A DNA stretch of 64,000 nucleotides, from positions 186,001 to 250,000 of the forward strand of contig NZ_VTYQ01000003.1 of assembly GCF_013113835.1 (NCBI RefSeq), in the 5' to 3' direction. Made by a program: the position numbers and the translations under genes. Shown piece after piece: positions 8,354-17,384 of the stretch. Position 1 is the first letter of the stretch. Every line of letters begins with the position of its first letter. Below the pieces are notes generated by a model. That model was not told the origin of the DNA and ran no database searches. It saw only the letters and a program-made list of their open reading frames with translations. Source of the stretch: Vibrio sp. RE88 (lineage in GTDB: Bacteria > Pseudomonadota > Gammaproteobacteria > Enterobacterales > Vibrionaceae).

Positions 8354-9637
8354 TCACATTCCATAGAATCCAGGGAAGACTAACAGTGATGCCAGAACGA
8401 GGATCTGAATACCGATGAATGGCATCACGCCTCGGTATATGTCTCGGGTCGTCACCCCTTTTGGTGCTACACCTTTGAGATAAAACAGGCTGAAACCAAA
8501 TGGTGGGGTCAGGAAGGAAGTCTGCAGGTTCATCGCAATCAAGATCGCAAACCAAGTCATGTTGATGCCCATAATCTCGGCAACGGGTGCGATGATTGGA
8601 ACGATGATAAAACAGATTTCCACAAAGTCGATGAAGAAGCCCAGAACCAGAATCACCAGCATAGTGATGATCAGGAAGCCCCATTTCTCACCCGGTATTT
8701 GTAGCATCCACTCTTCAACTAGATAGTCACCACCCGTGTAGGTAAATGCCATAGAGAACGCTGTAGCACCGAGCAGAATCGCAAACACCATAGCGGTCAC
8801 TTTGACCGTCTCTTTCGACGCTTCGTACACCATGTTCCAGCTGAATTGCTTGTAAAGCAGAGACAGTACTATCGCACCTGCTCCACCAAGCGCGGCAGAT
8901 TCTGTTGGTGTCGCGACACCAGCAAAGATGGAGCCGAGTACCACTACGATAAGCGCAAGTGGCGGGATAACGGCTTTAAGCGCAGTGATAACTTCCTGCT
9001 TGCGACTTACCGATTCATCACGAGGAATTGGCTGCGCAGCTTCTGGGTTAAGTTTGGCGTAAATCAGGATGTAGAGAACGTAAGCGCCAACTAAAACGAG
9101 ACCCGGCCAAACCGCTGCCTGAAACAAATCCCCCACTGGCACACCTAACACGTCACCAAGAAGGATTAAGACGATAGATGGTGGAATGATTTGACCTAAC
9201 GTACCTGAAGCACAAATCGTTCCGCACGCCAACCCTTTATCGTAGTTGTACTTAAGCATAACTGGCAGCGAGATAAGCCCCATCGCTACAACGGAGGCTC
9301 CAACAACGCCTGTAGAGGCTGCCAGCAAAGCGCCTACTAATACGGTAGAAATTGCGATACCACCACGCACACCACCAAACAACTTACCCATGGATTCAAG
9401 CAACTGTTCCGCTAAACGTGTTTTTTGCAGAACCAAACCCATGAAAACGAACAATGGTACTGCCATCAATACCGTGTTTTCCATGATGGATTGGATACGA
9501 TATGGCATGAAGGCGAACATATCCATGCCCTCGGCCCAAACGCCGAAGATCAGTGCAATACCACCAAAGGTAAACGCAACTGGGAAGCCAAGCAGCAAAG
9601 CAAACAAGGCAACAAAAAACATTACAATACCGACCAT
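8354..9637 (-). CDS. TRAP transporter large permease (DctM family)
   Basis: The 427-residue membrane subunit that carries out sodium-coupled substrate translocation in a tripartite periplasmic transporter. It is hydrophobic throughout, with about 12 segments and the DctM signatures LVGALLAASTGVVGASVVAMG, CASGTLGQIIPPSIVLI and TPTESAALGG. Length is normal. It is the last gene of a substrate-binding protein, small permease, large permease operon, with 10 bp separating it from the small permease. A terminator follows directly. Confidence 0.94.
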   Translation of the reverse strand: MVGIVMFFVALFALLLGFPVAFTFGGIALIFGVWAEGMDMFAFMPYRIQSIMENTVLMAVPLFVFMGLVLQKTRLAEQLLESMGKLFGGVRGGIAISTVLVGALLAASTGVVGASVVAMGLISLPVMLKYNYDKGLACGTICASGTLGQIIPPSIVLILLGDVLGVPVGDLFQAAVWPGLVLVGAYVLYILIYAKLNPEAAQPIPRDESVSRKQEVITALKAVIPPLALIVVVLGSIFAGVATPTESAALGGAGAIVLSLLYKQFSWNMVYEASKETVKVTAMVFAILLGATAFSMAFTYTGGDYLVEEWMLQIPGEKWGFLIITMLVILVLGFFIDFVEICFIIVPIIAPVAEIMGINMTWFAILIAMNLQTSFLTPPFGFSLFYLKGVAPKGVTTRDIYRGVMPFIGIQILVLASLLVFPGFYGM

Positions 9638-9647
9638 TTTTGTCTCC

Positions 9648-10187
9648 TTACTTTTGCTCTGTTGAGTTGGCGTAAATTAAATGCGGGTTAAAAATCTTAT
9701 TGAGAGAGTGAAGCAGTAGTCCCCCCCCACTGATCGCCATAAACAGGAACGACAATGGAATCATGGCTTTGATTACCCAGCGATAGGGTAAGCCACCTGG
9801 GTCACCGGAAGTCTCGCCCAAGGCAAAGCTCTCTTTGGCAAAATCAACGCCGTACCAAGCCACCAGCAGGCAAAACGGGAAAAGAAAAACGATGGTACCG
9901 ATTAAATCGATGATCGCCTGTGCTCGATGAGACAAGCGCTCGTAAAACAGGTCTACCCTGACATGGCCACCGGCTTTAATGGCATAAGGTACACCCAGAA
10001 GGAATACGGCAGAGAACAAGTGCCACTCCATTTCCTGAAACGCAATGGAAACATCATTAAACACGTAGCGCATCACCACATCGTAAACGACGTTTGCGAG
10101 CAGCAAGATAAACAGGATACTCGACAGCCATCCTAGGAAATCGCCGAAGCGATTAAAGATACGCTCTATATAGATTAGATTTCTCAT
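9648..10187 (-). CDS. TRAP transporter small permease (DctQ family)
   Basis: A 179-residue four-segment membrane protein that pairs with the large permease. The DctQ-type motif is visible in the stretch FNDVSIAFQEMEWHLFSAVF followed by GGHVRVDLFYERL. The second and third membrane segments carry the bulk hydrophobicity. The gene sits 10 bp before the large permease gene and about 140 bp after the binding-protein gene. A strong hairpin in that gap probably sets the expression ratio. Confidence 0.92.
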   Translation of the reverse strand: MRNLIYIERIFNRFGDFLGWLSSILFILLLANVVYDVVMRYVFNDVSIAFQEMEWHLFSAVFLLGVPYAIKAGGHVRVDLFYERLSHRAQAIIDLIGTIVFLFPFCLLVAWYGVDFAKESFALGETSGDPGGLPYRWVIKAMIPLSFLFMAISGGGLLLHSLNKIFNPHLIYANSTEQK

Positions 10188-10286
10188 TCCCTACTCCATG
10201 GAACTTTGAAATAACTCCGCTTGGCCGAAACCTGCGGAGCTTTGTTATAGACTCTTTAAATTATAAGAGAGTTTTCTTGGGCTTCT

Positions 10287-10314
10287 CGTTGCCAGTTCGA
10301 TAAAACTGGCAACG
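10287..10314. repeat. hairpin between binding-protein and permease genes
   Basis: A perfect 11-bp inverted repeat (CGTTGCCAGTT, 6-nt loop, AACTGGCAACG) lies in the gap after the TRAP binding-protein gene. On the minus strand no T-run follows, so it is more likely an mRNA-stabilising or processing hairpin than a full terminator. This is common where a binding protein must be made in excess. Confidence 0.75.
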
Positions 10315-10325
10315 AATTTTTATGA

Positions 10326-11417
10326 TTATTGTTTTGCCTGGCTGTTCAGGTATGCGCGGTGCGAGATGTCAGACCAAGGACGAACTTGCTCGATGTAAGC
10401 AGCCTGAGATGCTTGGATCTCTTTCGCCATTTCATCTTTTTCAGCATGTTCTTTAAGCAGACGCTCGTTAGCTTCGCGAAGTGCTGTCATGACTTCCGCT
10501 GGGAAGTTTTTCACCTGCACATTTGGATATTCAGACTTGATAGACGCCCAGTTCTTACCACTTTCGTGTTTAGATTGAGTGTACATATCGTAGGCAGCAG
10601 TCTTCATTGCAACCTGAAGAATCGCTTTTAGGTCATCAGGTAGGCGGTTCCAAGTACGTTTATTGATCAGGAACTGCAGCTCTGTACCTGGCTCATGCCA
10701 ACCTGTGTAGTAGTAAGGTGCAATTTTGTGGAAACCCATACGTAGGTCAAGAGATGGACCTACCCACTCAAGTGCATCAATAGTGCGACGCTCAAGTGAG
10801 GTGTACAGCTCACCCGGTGCGATGTTGGTTGGTTTTGCGCCTAGCTCTGCCAGTATCTCACCAGCAAACCCAGGAATACGCATCTTCAGACCTTTGAGAT
10901 CATCGACGGAGTTGATTTCTTTCTGGAACCAACCACCCATCTGAGTATCTGTGTTACCACCAGGGAAAGACATCAGGTTATGAGGTGAATAGACTTTCTC
11001 CATTAACTCCATACCGCCGCCGTAGTAGAACCAAGCGTATTGCTCTGTCGGCAGCATACCAAATGGCATTGAGGTGAAATAAAGCGTATTAGGCACTTTA
11101 CCTTTCCAGTAGTAAGACGCAGAGTGACCCATGTCATACTGACCCGATTTCACCATGTCAAACACGCCCAATGGAGCTTTGTGCTTATTCGAAGAGTCGA
11201 TTCGAATCTGAAGGCGGCCGTTCGACATTTCTTCCGCCATCTTCGCCATGTTTTTGGTGGCATCACCAAAGATTGGGAAGTTTGGCCCCCAAGTTTCCGC
11301 CAGTTTCAAGCGGTACACTTTTTCAGCAGCGTTCGCTGATGTCGCAGCAACAGCAAGTGCCGCTGCCATAGCCGTACCTTTCAGTACTCGTTTCAAAGAT
11401 TGTCTGATTAGACTCAT
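10326..11417 (-). CDS. TRAP substrate-binding protein, keto-acid/lactate type (DctP family)
   Basis: The periplasmic receptor of the TRAP transporter. A signal peptide is clear: basic start, hydrophobic AMAAALAVAATS, cleavage after ANA. The mature protein resembles the alpha-keto-acid/lactate branch (TakP-like). The conserved GGNTDTQMGGWF, DLKGLKMRIPG, PGELYTSLERRTIDALEWVGP and GWHEPG stretches are visible. ATG at 11417 is chosen because AAAGGACG lies 6 nt upstream. A start nine codons earlier has no ribosome site. A substrate such as pyruvate, 2-oxobutyrate or lactate is inferred from the subfamily. Confidence 0.9.
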   Translation of the reverse strand: MSLIRQSLKRVLKGTAMAAALAVAATSANAAEKVYRLKLAETWGPNFPIFGDATKNMAKMAEEMSNGRLQIRIDSSNKHKAPLGVFDMVKSGQYDMGHSASYYWKGKVPNTLYFTSMPFGMLPTEQYAWFYYGGGMELMEKVYSPHNLMSFPGGNTDTQMGGWFQKEINSVDDLKGLKMRIPGFAGEILAELGAKPTNIAPGELYTSLERRTIDALEWVGPSLDLRMGFHKIAPYYYTGWHEPGTELQFLINKRTWNRLPDDLKAILQVAMKTAAYDMYTQSKHESGKNWASIKSEYPNVQVKNFPAEVMTALREANERLLKEHAEKDEMAKEIQASQAAYIEQVRPWSDISHRAYLNSQAKQ

Positions 11418-11850
11418 GTTCACGTCCTTTGTTAGATTCAGCAACTTTCCAGTTACCTTCTGTTCCGTTACAGATTGGTTTATCTACGGGGAATTGGAAA
11501 TCAGCGCGAACACGGAGAAAAATTAACAAACTCAAATACACTTCAACTTAAGAATTACGTATTACTACGTAGGAAAATTGATTGATAATTTTTTATACTT
11601 ATATATTCAATAAGTTATGAATCGTAAAACTACAAAATGTTTTGAATAATACGTAGAGATCGATGCGTGGAAGATATAGAGCAAAAGATTTTATAAATGT
11701 GACAAATGTTAAATATTGATAGATATAATGATAAATCAATAAAGAGGAAGGTCTGAATGGAGAAAAACCCCGATAGGCATCGAGGTTCTTCTATTCGTCT
11801 GAAGTGGCAGAAATGTCTGCCAATTCAAAAGAGGTCGCTAACAGTATGAA
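11418..11850. other. TRAP operon promoter region with TACGTAG repeats
   Basis: About 430 bp without a gene. It contains TACGTAG-type elements at 11566-11572 and 11650-11656, the first next to a TTACGTA (11555-11561). They lie upstream of the TRAP operon and are candidate sites for the neighbouring NarL-type regulator. The left part is AT-rich. The right end holds the terminator of the next gene. Confidence 0.4.
11764..11787 (-). terminator. intrinsic terminator
   Basis: Read on the minus strand, a 9-bp stem AACCTCGAT/ATCGGGGTT (one T-G pair) with loop GCCT is followed by five T. It ends the winged-helix protein gene. Confidence 0.8.
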
Positions 11851-12222
11851 TTAAACTGCTTTGTAGATAACTTTGTTACCTGCTAACTGCTCTTTTGCTA
11901 CTAGGTTTTCTTCTAGTAGTTTTTTCAGTGCGCCTGTTGCCCAAGAAGCCGCTTTCGCTTCTTCCTGACCCGCCGCAAGGCCAATACCTTTAGGATTGAT
12001 GCCTTCAGCGTTAGCAACAACAATGTCTAGCACTTGTTGCTGTTTTGGAGTTAGTGCAACGCTAACTTCTTTAGCCGCAACGACTTTCTCCGCTGCTGGT
12101 GCTACAGCTACTTTCTTCTCAACTACAGGCTTAGCTTTCTTAGTTGCTTCTACATTGGCAACAGTCGCCTTAACGCGTTTTTGCAATTTCATCTGCACTT
12201 TACGCTTATGAGCAAGTCTCAT
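11851..12222 (-). CDS. basic-tailed winged-helix-like protein
   Basis: A 123-residue protein with two parts. The first 60 residues are rich in Lys, Ala and Val, strongly basic (HKRKVQMKLQKRVKATV) and low in complexity. The C-terminal 65 residues (LTPKQQQVLDIVVANAEGINPKGIGLAAGQ onward) look like a small winged helix-turn-helix similar to MarR-like regulators. The ATG at 12222 has GGAGAG seven bases upstream. The ATG at 12237 is poorer. A nucleoid-associated or regulatory role is possible, but no target is visible. It is monocistronic with its own terminator. Confidence 0.75.
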   Translation of the reverse strand: MRLAHKRKVQMKLQKRVKATVANVEATKKAKPVVEKKVAVAPAAEKVVAAKEVSVALTPKQQQVLDIVVANAEGINPKGIGLAAGQEEAKAASWATGALKKLLEENLVAKEQLAGNKVIYKAV

Positions 12223-12443
12223 CGAGTTTCTCTCCATTTCACTGCATACGGAGCAGTGGTGAAAATTTGAAGCGCGATTTATACCAAAAAAATGCGGCCA
12301 TTTACAGGGTATGAGGGGCTTTATCGAGCAAAAATGCGTGATATGCTGTCATCAGGCTACAATTTAATCAGTACCAATTATGATCCTTTTCATAACTACT
12401 GAATATATAAACAGAGGTTTAAGTTATCGCTAGGGAGTCGTAA

Positions 12444-13121
12444 ATGCAGACATTGCATCTTACCAATCAACCGATTCGGCTTTCTTCACCGATTGCCAGA
12501 TTCCTTGCGATTGTAGCTTCTATTGTATTGATTTCTCTTGTAATGTTTTCTCCAGATTTCCAGCAGGCGATTTTGACGCTGGTCGCTATCCTGTCTTTGC
12601 TCGGATTTGGCTACTTGTTGATTCTCAAAAGCACCGTCTCCTACACATTGACAGCCACCCACTTTCAGCAACACCTGTTCAAAGGCGGTTGGGTGGTAAA
12701 ATGGAGTAATGTCAGCAAGATTGGCATCTGCCATTATGATCAAGAAGGCTGGCAGCAACCTCTGCCTTGGATCGGCATTAAGCTCAAACACTATTCGCCG
12801 TACCTCGATAGCATTTGCCCTCGAATAGCCACAGAGATTCTGCTTAGCCAAAGAGCTTTGCTGTATCTTGGAGCAAAGCAGAGTCAGCAAGGCACCCAAT
12901 TTGAGGACATAGTGCTGGACTCTAAGCCATATAAAAACACGCAAGGCGGACAGTATTCAGGGCTGCAAGCCATGCTTGCCAATAGAATGCGCTATCAGAG
13001 AAGTTACTTTGATTACGACATCTTCATTTCCGCACATGACTTGGATCGTTCTGCCGAAGAATTTGTCGGGCTTGCAAGACGCTATCTTGCCGCTGCTGAG
13101 CCTGAAGAAGAATACGAATAA
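12444..13121 (+). CDS. DUF2982 family membrane protein
   Basis: A 225-residue protein with two close N-terminal membrane segments (about 20-37 and 42-62) and a cytoplasmic domain beginning around LTATHFQQHLFKGGWVVKWSNVSKIG. The start of that domain resembles a PH-like fold. The C-terminus is acidic. The overall sequence matches my recollection of the DUF2982 family, found mainly in Vibrio and relatives. The function is unknown. It is transcribed alone, convergent with the ycbL-like gene, and they share a terminator. Confidence 0.75.
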   Translation: MQTLHLTNQPIRLSSPIARFLAIVASIVLISLVMFSPDFQQAILTLVAILSLLGFGYLLILKSTVSYTLTATHFQQHLFKGGWVVKWSNVSKIGICHYDQEGWQQPLPWIGIKLKHYSPYLDSICPRIATEILLSQRALLYLGAKQSQQGTQFEDIVLDSKPYKNTQGGQYSGLQAMLANRMRYQRSYFDYDIFISAHDLDRSAEEFVGLARRYLAAAEPEEEYE

Positions 13122-13142
13122 TGGGATGACAGGCAATATAAG

Positions 13143-13167
13143 AAAAGGTCGCGCGAGGCGACCTTTT
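13143..13167. terminator. bidirectional terminator
   Basis: A stem AAAAGGTCGC/GCGACCTTTT with loop GCGAG lies between convergent genes, with A-run and T-run flanks. Confidence 0.85.
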
Positions 13168-13174
13168 TCAGTAA

Positions 13175-13831
13175 TTAGTAAAGTGGCATTTCATCCGCCA
13201 CAAATGGGTTGGATGCGCGCTCTCTACCAAAGGTAGATTCAGGACCATGGCCCGGCACAAATCGAACGTCATTACCTAGAGGCCAAAGTTTGGTTTTGAT
13301 CGAATTAATCAGAGTATCGAAATCGCCTTTAGGAAAGTCCGTACGGCCAACTGAGCCGTTAAATAACACGTCACCAACAAAGGCAAGCTTAGCTTCTTCA
13401 CTGAATAGCACCACATGACCCGGTGTATGACCCGGAGTATGGTAAACATTGAGAACTTGATTACCAAACTCTACGGTATCGCCATCATTCAACCACTTTT
13501 GCGGTTCGAATGCTTCAGTTAATGGAAAACCAAACATCTGGCTCTGCCCAGCTAAGCCTTGAAGCCAGAAGTTGTCATCTTTGTGTGGGCCAACAATTTC
13601 AATACCGCCCAGCTCAGCGGACAAAGACTCTGTGCCACCAACATGATCTAAGTGGCCATGTGTCAGAACCAAATTGACGACCTTAACACCCAACTCTTTA
13701 ATCAGTGCCGCCAGTTGCTTTACGTCGCCACCGGGATCAACCACTACGCCTTCCATGGTTTCATCACACCATACAATTGAGCAGTTTTGCGAAAAAGAAG
13801 TGACAGGAACAACTTGGTACTTCAGAGACAT
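13175..13831 (-). CDS. ycbL: metallo-beta-lactamase fold hydrolase, YcbL (type II glyoxalase-like)
   Basis: A 218-residue cytoplasmic metallo-hydrolase. The zinc motif THGHLDH is present (His58, His60, Asp62, His63), with further ligands in the HTPGHTPGH and FVGDVLF segments and a final FVPGHGP. Salmonella YcbL has glyoxalase II (thioester hydrolase) activity. The gene lies downstream of mepK and ldtD in the order ldtD-mepK-ycbL, the same as in E. coli. That conserved neighbourhood supports orthology. Whether it takes part in cell-wall metabolism is unknown. Confidence 0.88.
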   Translation of the reverse strand: MSLKYQVVPVTSFSQNCSIVWCDETMEGVVVDPGGDVKQLAALIKELGVKVVNLVLTHGHLDHVGGTESLSAELGGIEIVGPHKDDNFWLQGLAGQSQMFGFPLTEAFEPQKWLNDGDTVEFGNQVLNVYHTPGHTPGHVVLFSEEAKLAFVGDVLFNGSVGRTDFPKGDFDTLINSIKTKLWPLGNDVRFVPGHGPESTFGRERASNPFVADEMPLY

Positions 13832-13914
13832 ATTGAAACCTTAATGAATATCTAAACTGGCGAAACTATGACATTTGGTAAGGTTTTTGACAACCTTGTC
13901 TTATATGAAGACGC

Positions 13915-14454
13915 TTACCAGTGGCGGACTGGCCCAGTATCAATGTGGACAAAATTGCTTCTAGGATAATAGCCGACACCGCCCGCTTTCAGCTCAATCG
14001 CTGCGTCGCGGACTTTTTTCAGATTGACACCGTCAAGACGAAAATCGATCGCCTGCCCTAGCATGTGGTAACTCTTCTTCGCTACCCCACTTGATTTAGA
14101 GCGTAACGCTGCATTAGTCGCAGGAGAGCGGTAACCAGAAATGATCTGTACTTCTGCTTCAACACCAAGTTGAGATTGAATTAGAGAAATCTGATCGAAC
14201 AGGTATTTGTCCATTTCATGGACTTCATTGCGGCGAAAATCGCGGCAAATGTTATCAATGCGACTCAGTTCGTTTGCTACATAGTCCCGACCATCGAAGT
14301 AGCAAGATTCGAGCTCTTCCCCTGTATGGAGGTTATTAAAGGCCAATGCGCGAGGTTGATCTGGGTGAGCGGCGAAAGCAAGAGAAGGAGCGCAGCTGGC
14401 TACAACTAAGCCACTACCAGCTAACTTAATAAAATCTCTACGAGAAAAATCCAC
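13915..14454 (-). CDS. mepK: murein endopeptidase MepK (YcbK, DUF882)
   Basis: A 179-residue exported zinc peptidase of the M15-like DUF882 family. The start has a twin-arginine signal (SRRDFIKLAGSG). The metal motif HMLGQAIDF and a C-terminal HIDTG provide the zinc ligands. E. coli MepK cleaves peptidoglycan cross-links, notably the mDap-mDap 3-3 links made by L,D-transpeptidases. The upstream gene here is such a transpeptidase, so maker and cutter of the same bond are encoded side by side. Length matches the E. coli protein. Confidence 0.88.
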   Translation of the reverse strand: MDFSRRDFIKLAGSGLVVASCAPSLAFAAHPDQPRALAFNNLHTGEELESCYFDGRDYVANELSRIDNICRDFRRNEVHEMDKYLFDQISLIQSQLGVEAEVQIISGYRSPATNAALRSKSSGVAKKSYHMLGQAIDFRLDGVNLKKVRDAAIELKAGGVGYYPRSNFVHIDTGPVRHW

Positions 14455-14638
14455 GGTGAACAGCCTTCATAAAATCGTTGATGGAAACGTGTCGAACGGC
14501 GACACTACCTAACTCTAATATGAAGTGCAAATGCATAAACCGTGCTCATAGATAGATTCTGAGCATAGAAATTTGCTTACTGCTTGACCTTATTAATAAA
14601 AAACTTTGTTGTGAGAAAATGTTATTTTTTGGTCAGGC

Positions 14639-16192
14639 TCACCCTTTGCCGTAACTGAAACGATCCCAGCGGTAAATATCGTCCCTGTAATGAATCTTGC
14701 CGCCCTCTGACCAAGCTGTTTGGTAGATGATGTGCACCGGCACACGCTGTTTGAGTGGAATCGATTTGTTTGCCGCCAGCTCTTCTTCGTCCAGCGTCGA
14801 CATATCCAAGCCTTGGCTCTCTAGCAAACGCGTGGCAAATTGATCCGCGTGCTCAACCCTAATACAACCTGAGCTGAATGCCCTGCTGGCCTCATCAAAC
14901 AAATTTTTGCTTGGTGTGTCATGCAGATAAATGGCGCGGCGATTAGGAGTATTAAACTTGTACAGTCCAAGCGCATTGTTGTTTCCTGAAAGCTGCGTCA
15001 TTCGATAAGGAAACGCGCTGGGGCGCATATTCTGCCAATCAATATCCTCTGGATTAATCAACTCTTTCGAGCCCCATTTCGGCACAATCTTTATATTCTG
15101 ACGAACCAGATACTCAGGATCCTCTTTCACTTTGGGGATGATGTCCTCAACCATGATTTTCCACGGTACATTCCAAGTAGGATTAAGGATCAATGAATCC
15201 AGCTTGGTCGTCATCATCGGTGTTGGCCTGCCCTTACGCCCTACAACCACCTTAGACTCAAACACTTCCTGCCCTGAGTACCAGTACTTCATCTCAAACC
15301 CAGGCACATTCACCACTATGATGGTGTCACGCTCAATCGGCCACAACCTGCCGCGCTCTGCATTGAGCGCCAGTATAGATAACCGCTCACTCGGGCTGAT
15401 GTTCAACCAACGAATCGTATCAGGGCCAATAATGCCATCGTCCGTTAAGCCATGGAGACGTTGGAACTGTTTTACGGCGGTTTCTAAGGTAGCGTCATAC
15501 CAGCTTACATCTCGCCGAACATCTGACAAATCAACGTCGACCATTTCCATTCTGACTAGCAGAACTTCTCGATTTTTCAGTTTGTCCCCGACTTGCCTTA
15601 ACCCTCTTTGGGTGTACTTAGGTAGGTTCAGCTCTTCGAACTTAACAACGTGCAAGTAGCTGTCGATCAGCTTTTGGTAGTCGTCACTGTCTGGGGTGTA
15701 GACTTCTATTAGTTCGCTGAGCTGCTGATGATCCACCGCCACAGCAACGGCAATTAAATTGGTTTGGCTCAGTTTCGGTAAAGGTTTGTACAATTTGGAT
15801 TCGAAGAACCAGTCATAACCAAGCAGTTTCGCTTGCTCAGCGTAGCTGATGTAGAGAAGTAACGTATCAGTGGCAAGAAGGTCATATTCATGCCAGCGAT
15901 TGCTCTTACGATAGTACTCAAGGTATCTCAATTGACGGGCAAAAAGAGGGCTGAACCCCGCACTGGTGATGATTTCAAGTTGAAACTCAAGCCGAGTGCT
16001 TTGTTGAAGATCAAACCAGATCAACTGGTTGTGATTGCTCTGATAAATGTGTTCGACATCTTTGGAATATTGCAGGACCCGAAGGACATGACTGTCTGGC
16101 TCCAACCAGCCAATACGCTCAAAATAGCTACTGGCCCAAGTCGGTATAGGAATAATTATCAGCAGTAATAGAAGGGGGTTAAGTCTAGCCAT
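14639..16192 (-). CDS. ldtD: L,D-transpeptidase (YcbB/LdtD family)
   Basis: A 517-residue periplasmic enzyme that forms 3-3 mDap cross-links in peptidoglycan. A signal peptide or anchor is at the N-terminus (LLLLLIIIPIPTWAS). A scaffold domain follows, then a peptidoglycan-binding domain (AVKQFQRLHGLTDDGIIGPDT). Then comes the YkuD catalytic domain with the conserved His in YLHDTP and nucleophile Cys in SSGCIRV. ATG at 16192 is preferred, with GGAG six bases upstream. The first in-frame codon at 16204 is TTG. It is the first gene of the ldtD-mepK-ycbL set. Slightly shorter than E. coli LdtD. Confidence 0.92.
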   Translation of the reverse strand: MARLNPLLLLLIIIPIPTWASSYFERIGWLEPDSHVLRVLQYSKDVEHIYQSNHNQLIWFDLQQSTRLEFQLEIITSAGFSPLFARQLRYLEYYRKSNRWHEYDLLATDTLLLYISYAEQAKLLGYDWFFESKLYKPLPKLSQTNLIAVAVAVDHQQLSELIEVYTPDSDDYQKLIDSYLHVVKFEELNLPKYTQRGLRQVGDKLKNREVLLVRMEMVDVDLSDVRRDVSWYDATLETAVKQFQRLHGLTDDGIIGPDTIRWLNISPSERLSILALNAERGRLWPIERDTIIVVNVPGFEMKYWYSGQEVFESKVVVGRKGRPTPMMTTKLDSLILNPTWNVPWKIMVEDIIPKVKEDPEYLVRQNIKIVPKWGSKELINPEDIDWQNMRPSAFPYRMTQLSGNNNALGLYKFNTPNRRAIYLHDTPSKNLFDEASRAFSSGCIRVEHADQFATRLLESQGLDMSTLDEEELAANKSIPLKQRVPVHIIYQTAWSEGGKIHYRDDIYRWDRFSYGKG

Positions 16193-16301
16193 CTTACTCT
16201 CCAATCTAATCGCCCGAGATCAAAGTATGGCAGAGAAATAAGAGGCTAGGATGAAATGTTGATGAGAATATTAATTTTCCCAAGCTTTACAATGAAGTAA
16301 G

Positions 16302-17384
16302 CTAAGAAATCATCGACCAGTGGTTATCCCATTGAATTCCCGACTGAATTTTTTTCTTCTCTTCAGGTGAGTATTGCGTGATCACGCCGCCAGCCCCCGA
16401 GCTAACTCGGAAAAAGCCATTCTGTACGACGACACCTGAAGCGTCTGGCAATGAGGCTAGTTCAACCATTTTTCTGGTTTGCTTAGACCAGATTCCATAG
16501 CAGTTTCCGCGAGGTGATGTTGCCAGAATCCACTCATCGGTTGCCGCAATACTCGCGATGTAATGATTGAATCTTGCCCACTGTTCAGGTTCCCCTTCCA
16601 GCGGGATCATTTGACCACCTTGAGTATGCATTGCCAAAAGAGACGGGTACTCATCAGGCTCACCACGGTACTGCTGACCGCACAGGACAGTTTTGTCACC
16701 ATCATGCGCAAGGTGTCGAATACTCAAATGGTTATCTGGTAAAGCCACTTGCTCTGTCAGCTCACCATTGGAATCCAAGTAGCTCAAGCTAGGCTTCATG
16801 GTCGCAATGTTAAGCGGCTGTCGGCCATTGGTATGAACGCCGCCAACACCAATTGCCAGAGAGCCATCTGGCATAGCAATCACTTCATGAGGCCCAAGGC
16901 CAAAATTGGTAAACTCTGCTACCTTGTCATAACCAGACAGCACATCGTAAACACCAATAATGCCTCGGCTGGTACCACGCTCACCTTCTGTTGCATACAG
17001 CCACTTACCGTCGTTGGAATACACGCCATGACCATAATAGTGACGATTGGAATGAGCGGCTGAGGATTTGATCACTTCACCCGTCATGTAATCAAACACA
17101 ACGAAAAATGTACCTGGACGACGAGCAAACGCCACCGCATGATTAAGTTTCGCGTTTGTTGCGACTCCATGCCCTCTTGCAGGAAGAGGAACTTGTCTTA
17201 TCGGATGACCAAACTCATCCGCGACTACCGCAGAGTACTTGTCTCGACCAGATAAGGAGCAACCGATCAGTGACGGCTGACCCAATGTCTCTGACGTGCT
17301 CGCACAACCGAAAGGCAGTAAAGGCGCAGCAGCGCCAAACAGCGCTGCTTTGAGAAGGTTTCGTCTTGTGTTATCAGTCACCAT
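16302..17384 (-). CDS. DUF1513 exported protein, iron operon
   Basis: A 360-residue protein of the DUF1513 family, predicted to form a beta-propeller. The N-terminus has a twin-arginine-like motif (TRRNLLK) followed by a hydrophobic stretch ending FGCAS, so it may be exported and lipid-modified at that Cys. It is the last gene of the imelysin operon and overlaps the preceding gene by 11 bp, showing tight coupling. The biochemical role is unknown. The context suggests a part in iron acquisition together with the imelysins and the di-haem protein. Confidence 0.85.
   Translation of the reverse strand: MVTDNTRRNLLKAALFGAAAPLLPFGCASTSETLGQPSLIGCSLSGRDKYSAVVADEFGHPIRQVPLPARGHGVATNAKLNHAVAFARRPGTFFVVFDYMTGEVIKSSAAHSNRHYYGHGVYSNDGKWLYATEGERGTSRGIIGVYDVLSGYDKVAEFTNFGLGPHEVIAMPDGSLAIGVGGVHTNGRQPLNIATMKPSLSYLDSNGELTEQVALPDNHLSIRHLAHDGDKTVLCGQQYRGEPDEYPSLLAMHTQGGQMIPLEGEPEQWARFNHYIASIAATDEWILATSPRGNCYGIWSKQTRKMVELASLPDASGVVVQNGFFRVSSGAGGVITQYSPEEKKKIQSGIQWDNHWSMIS

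Noticed and set aside
10287-10320. Hairpin followed by ATTTTT on the plus strand, like a plus-strand terminator
   Set aside because: No plus-strand gene precedes it. The surrounding genes all run on the minus strand, where it lacks a T-run.
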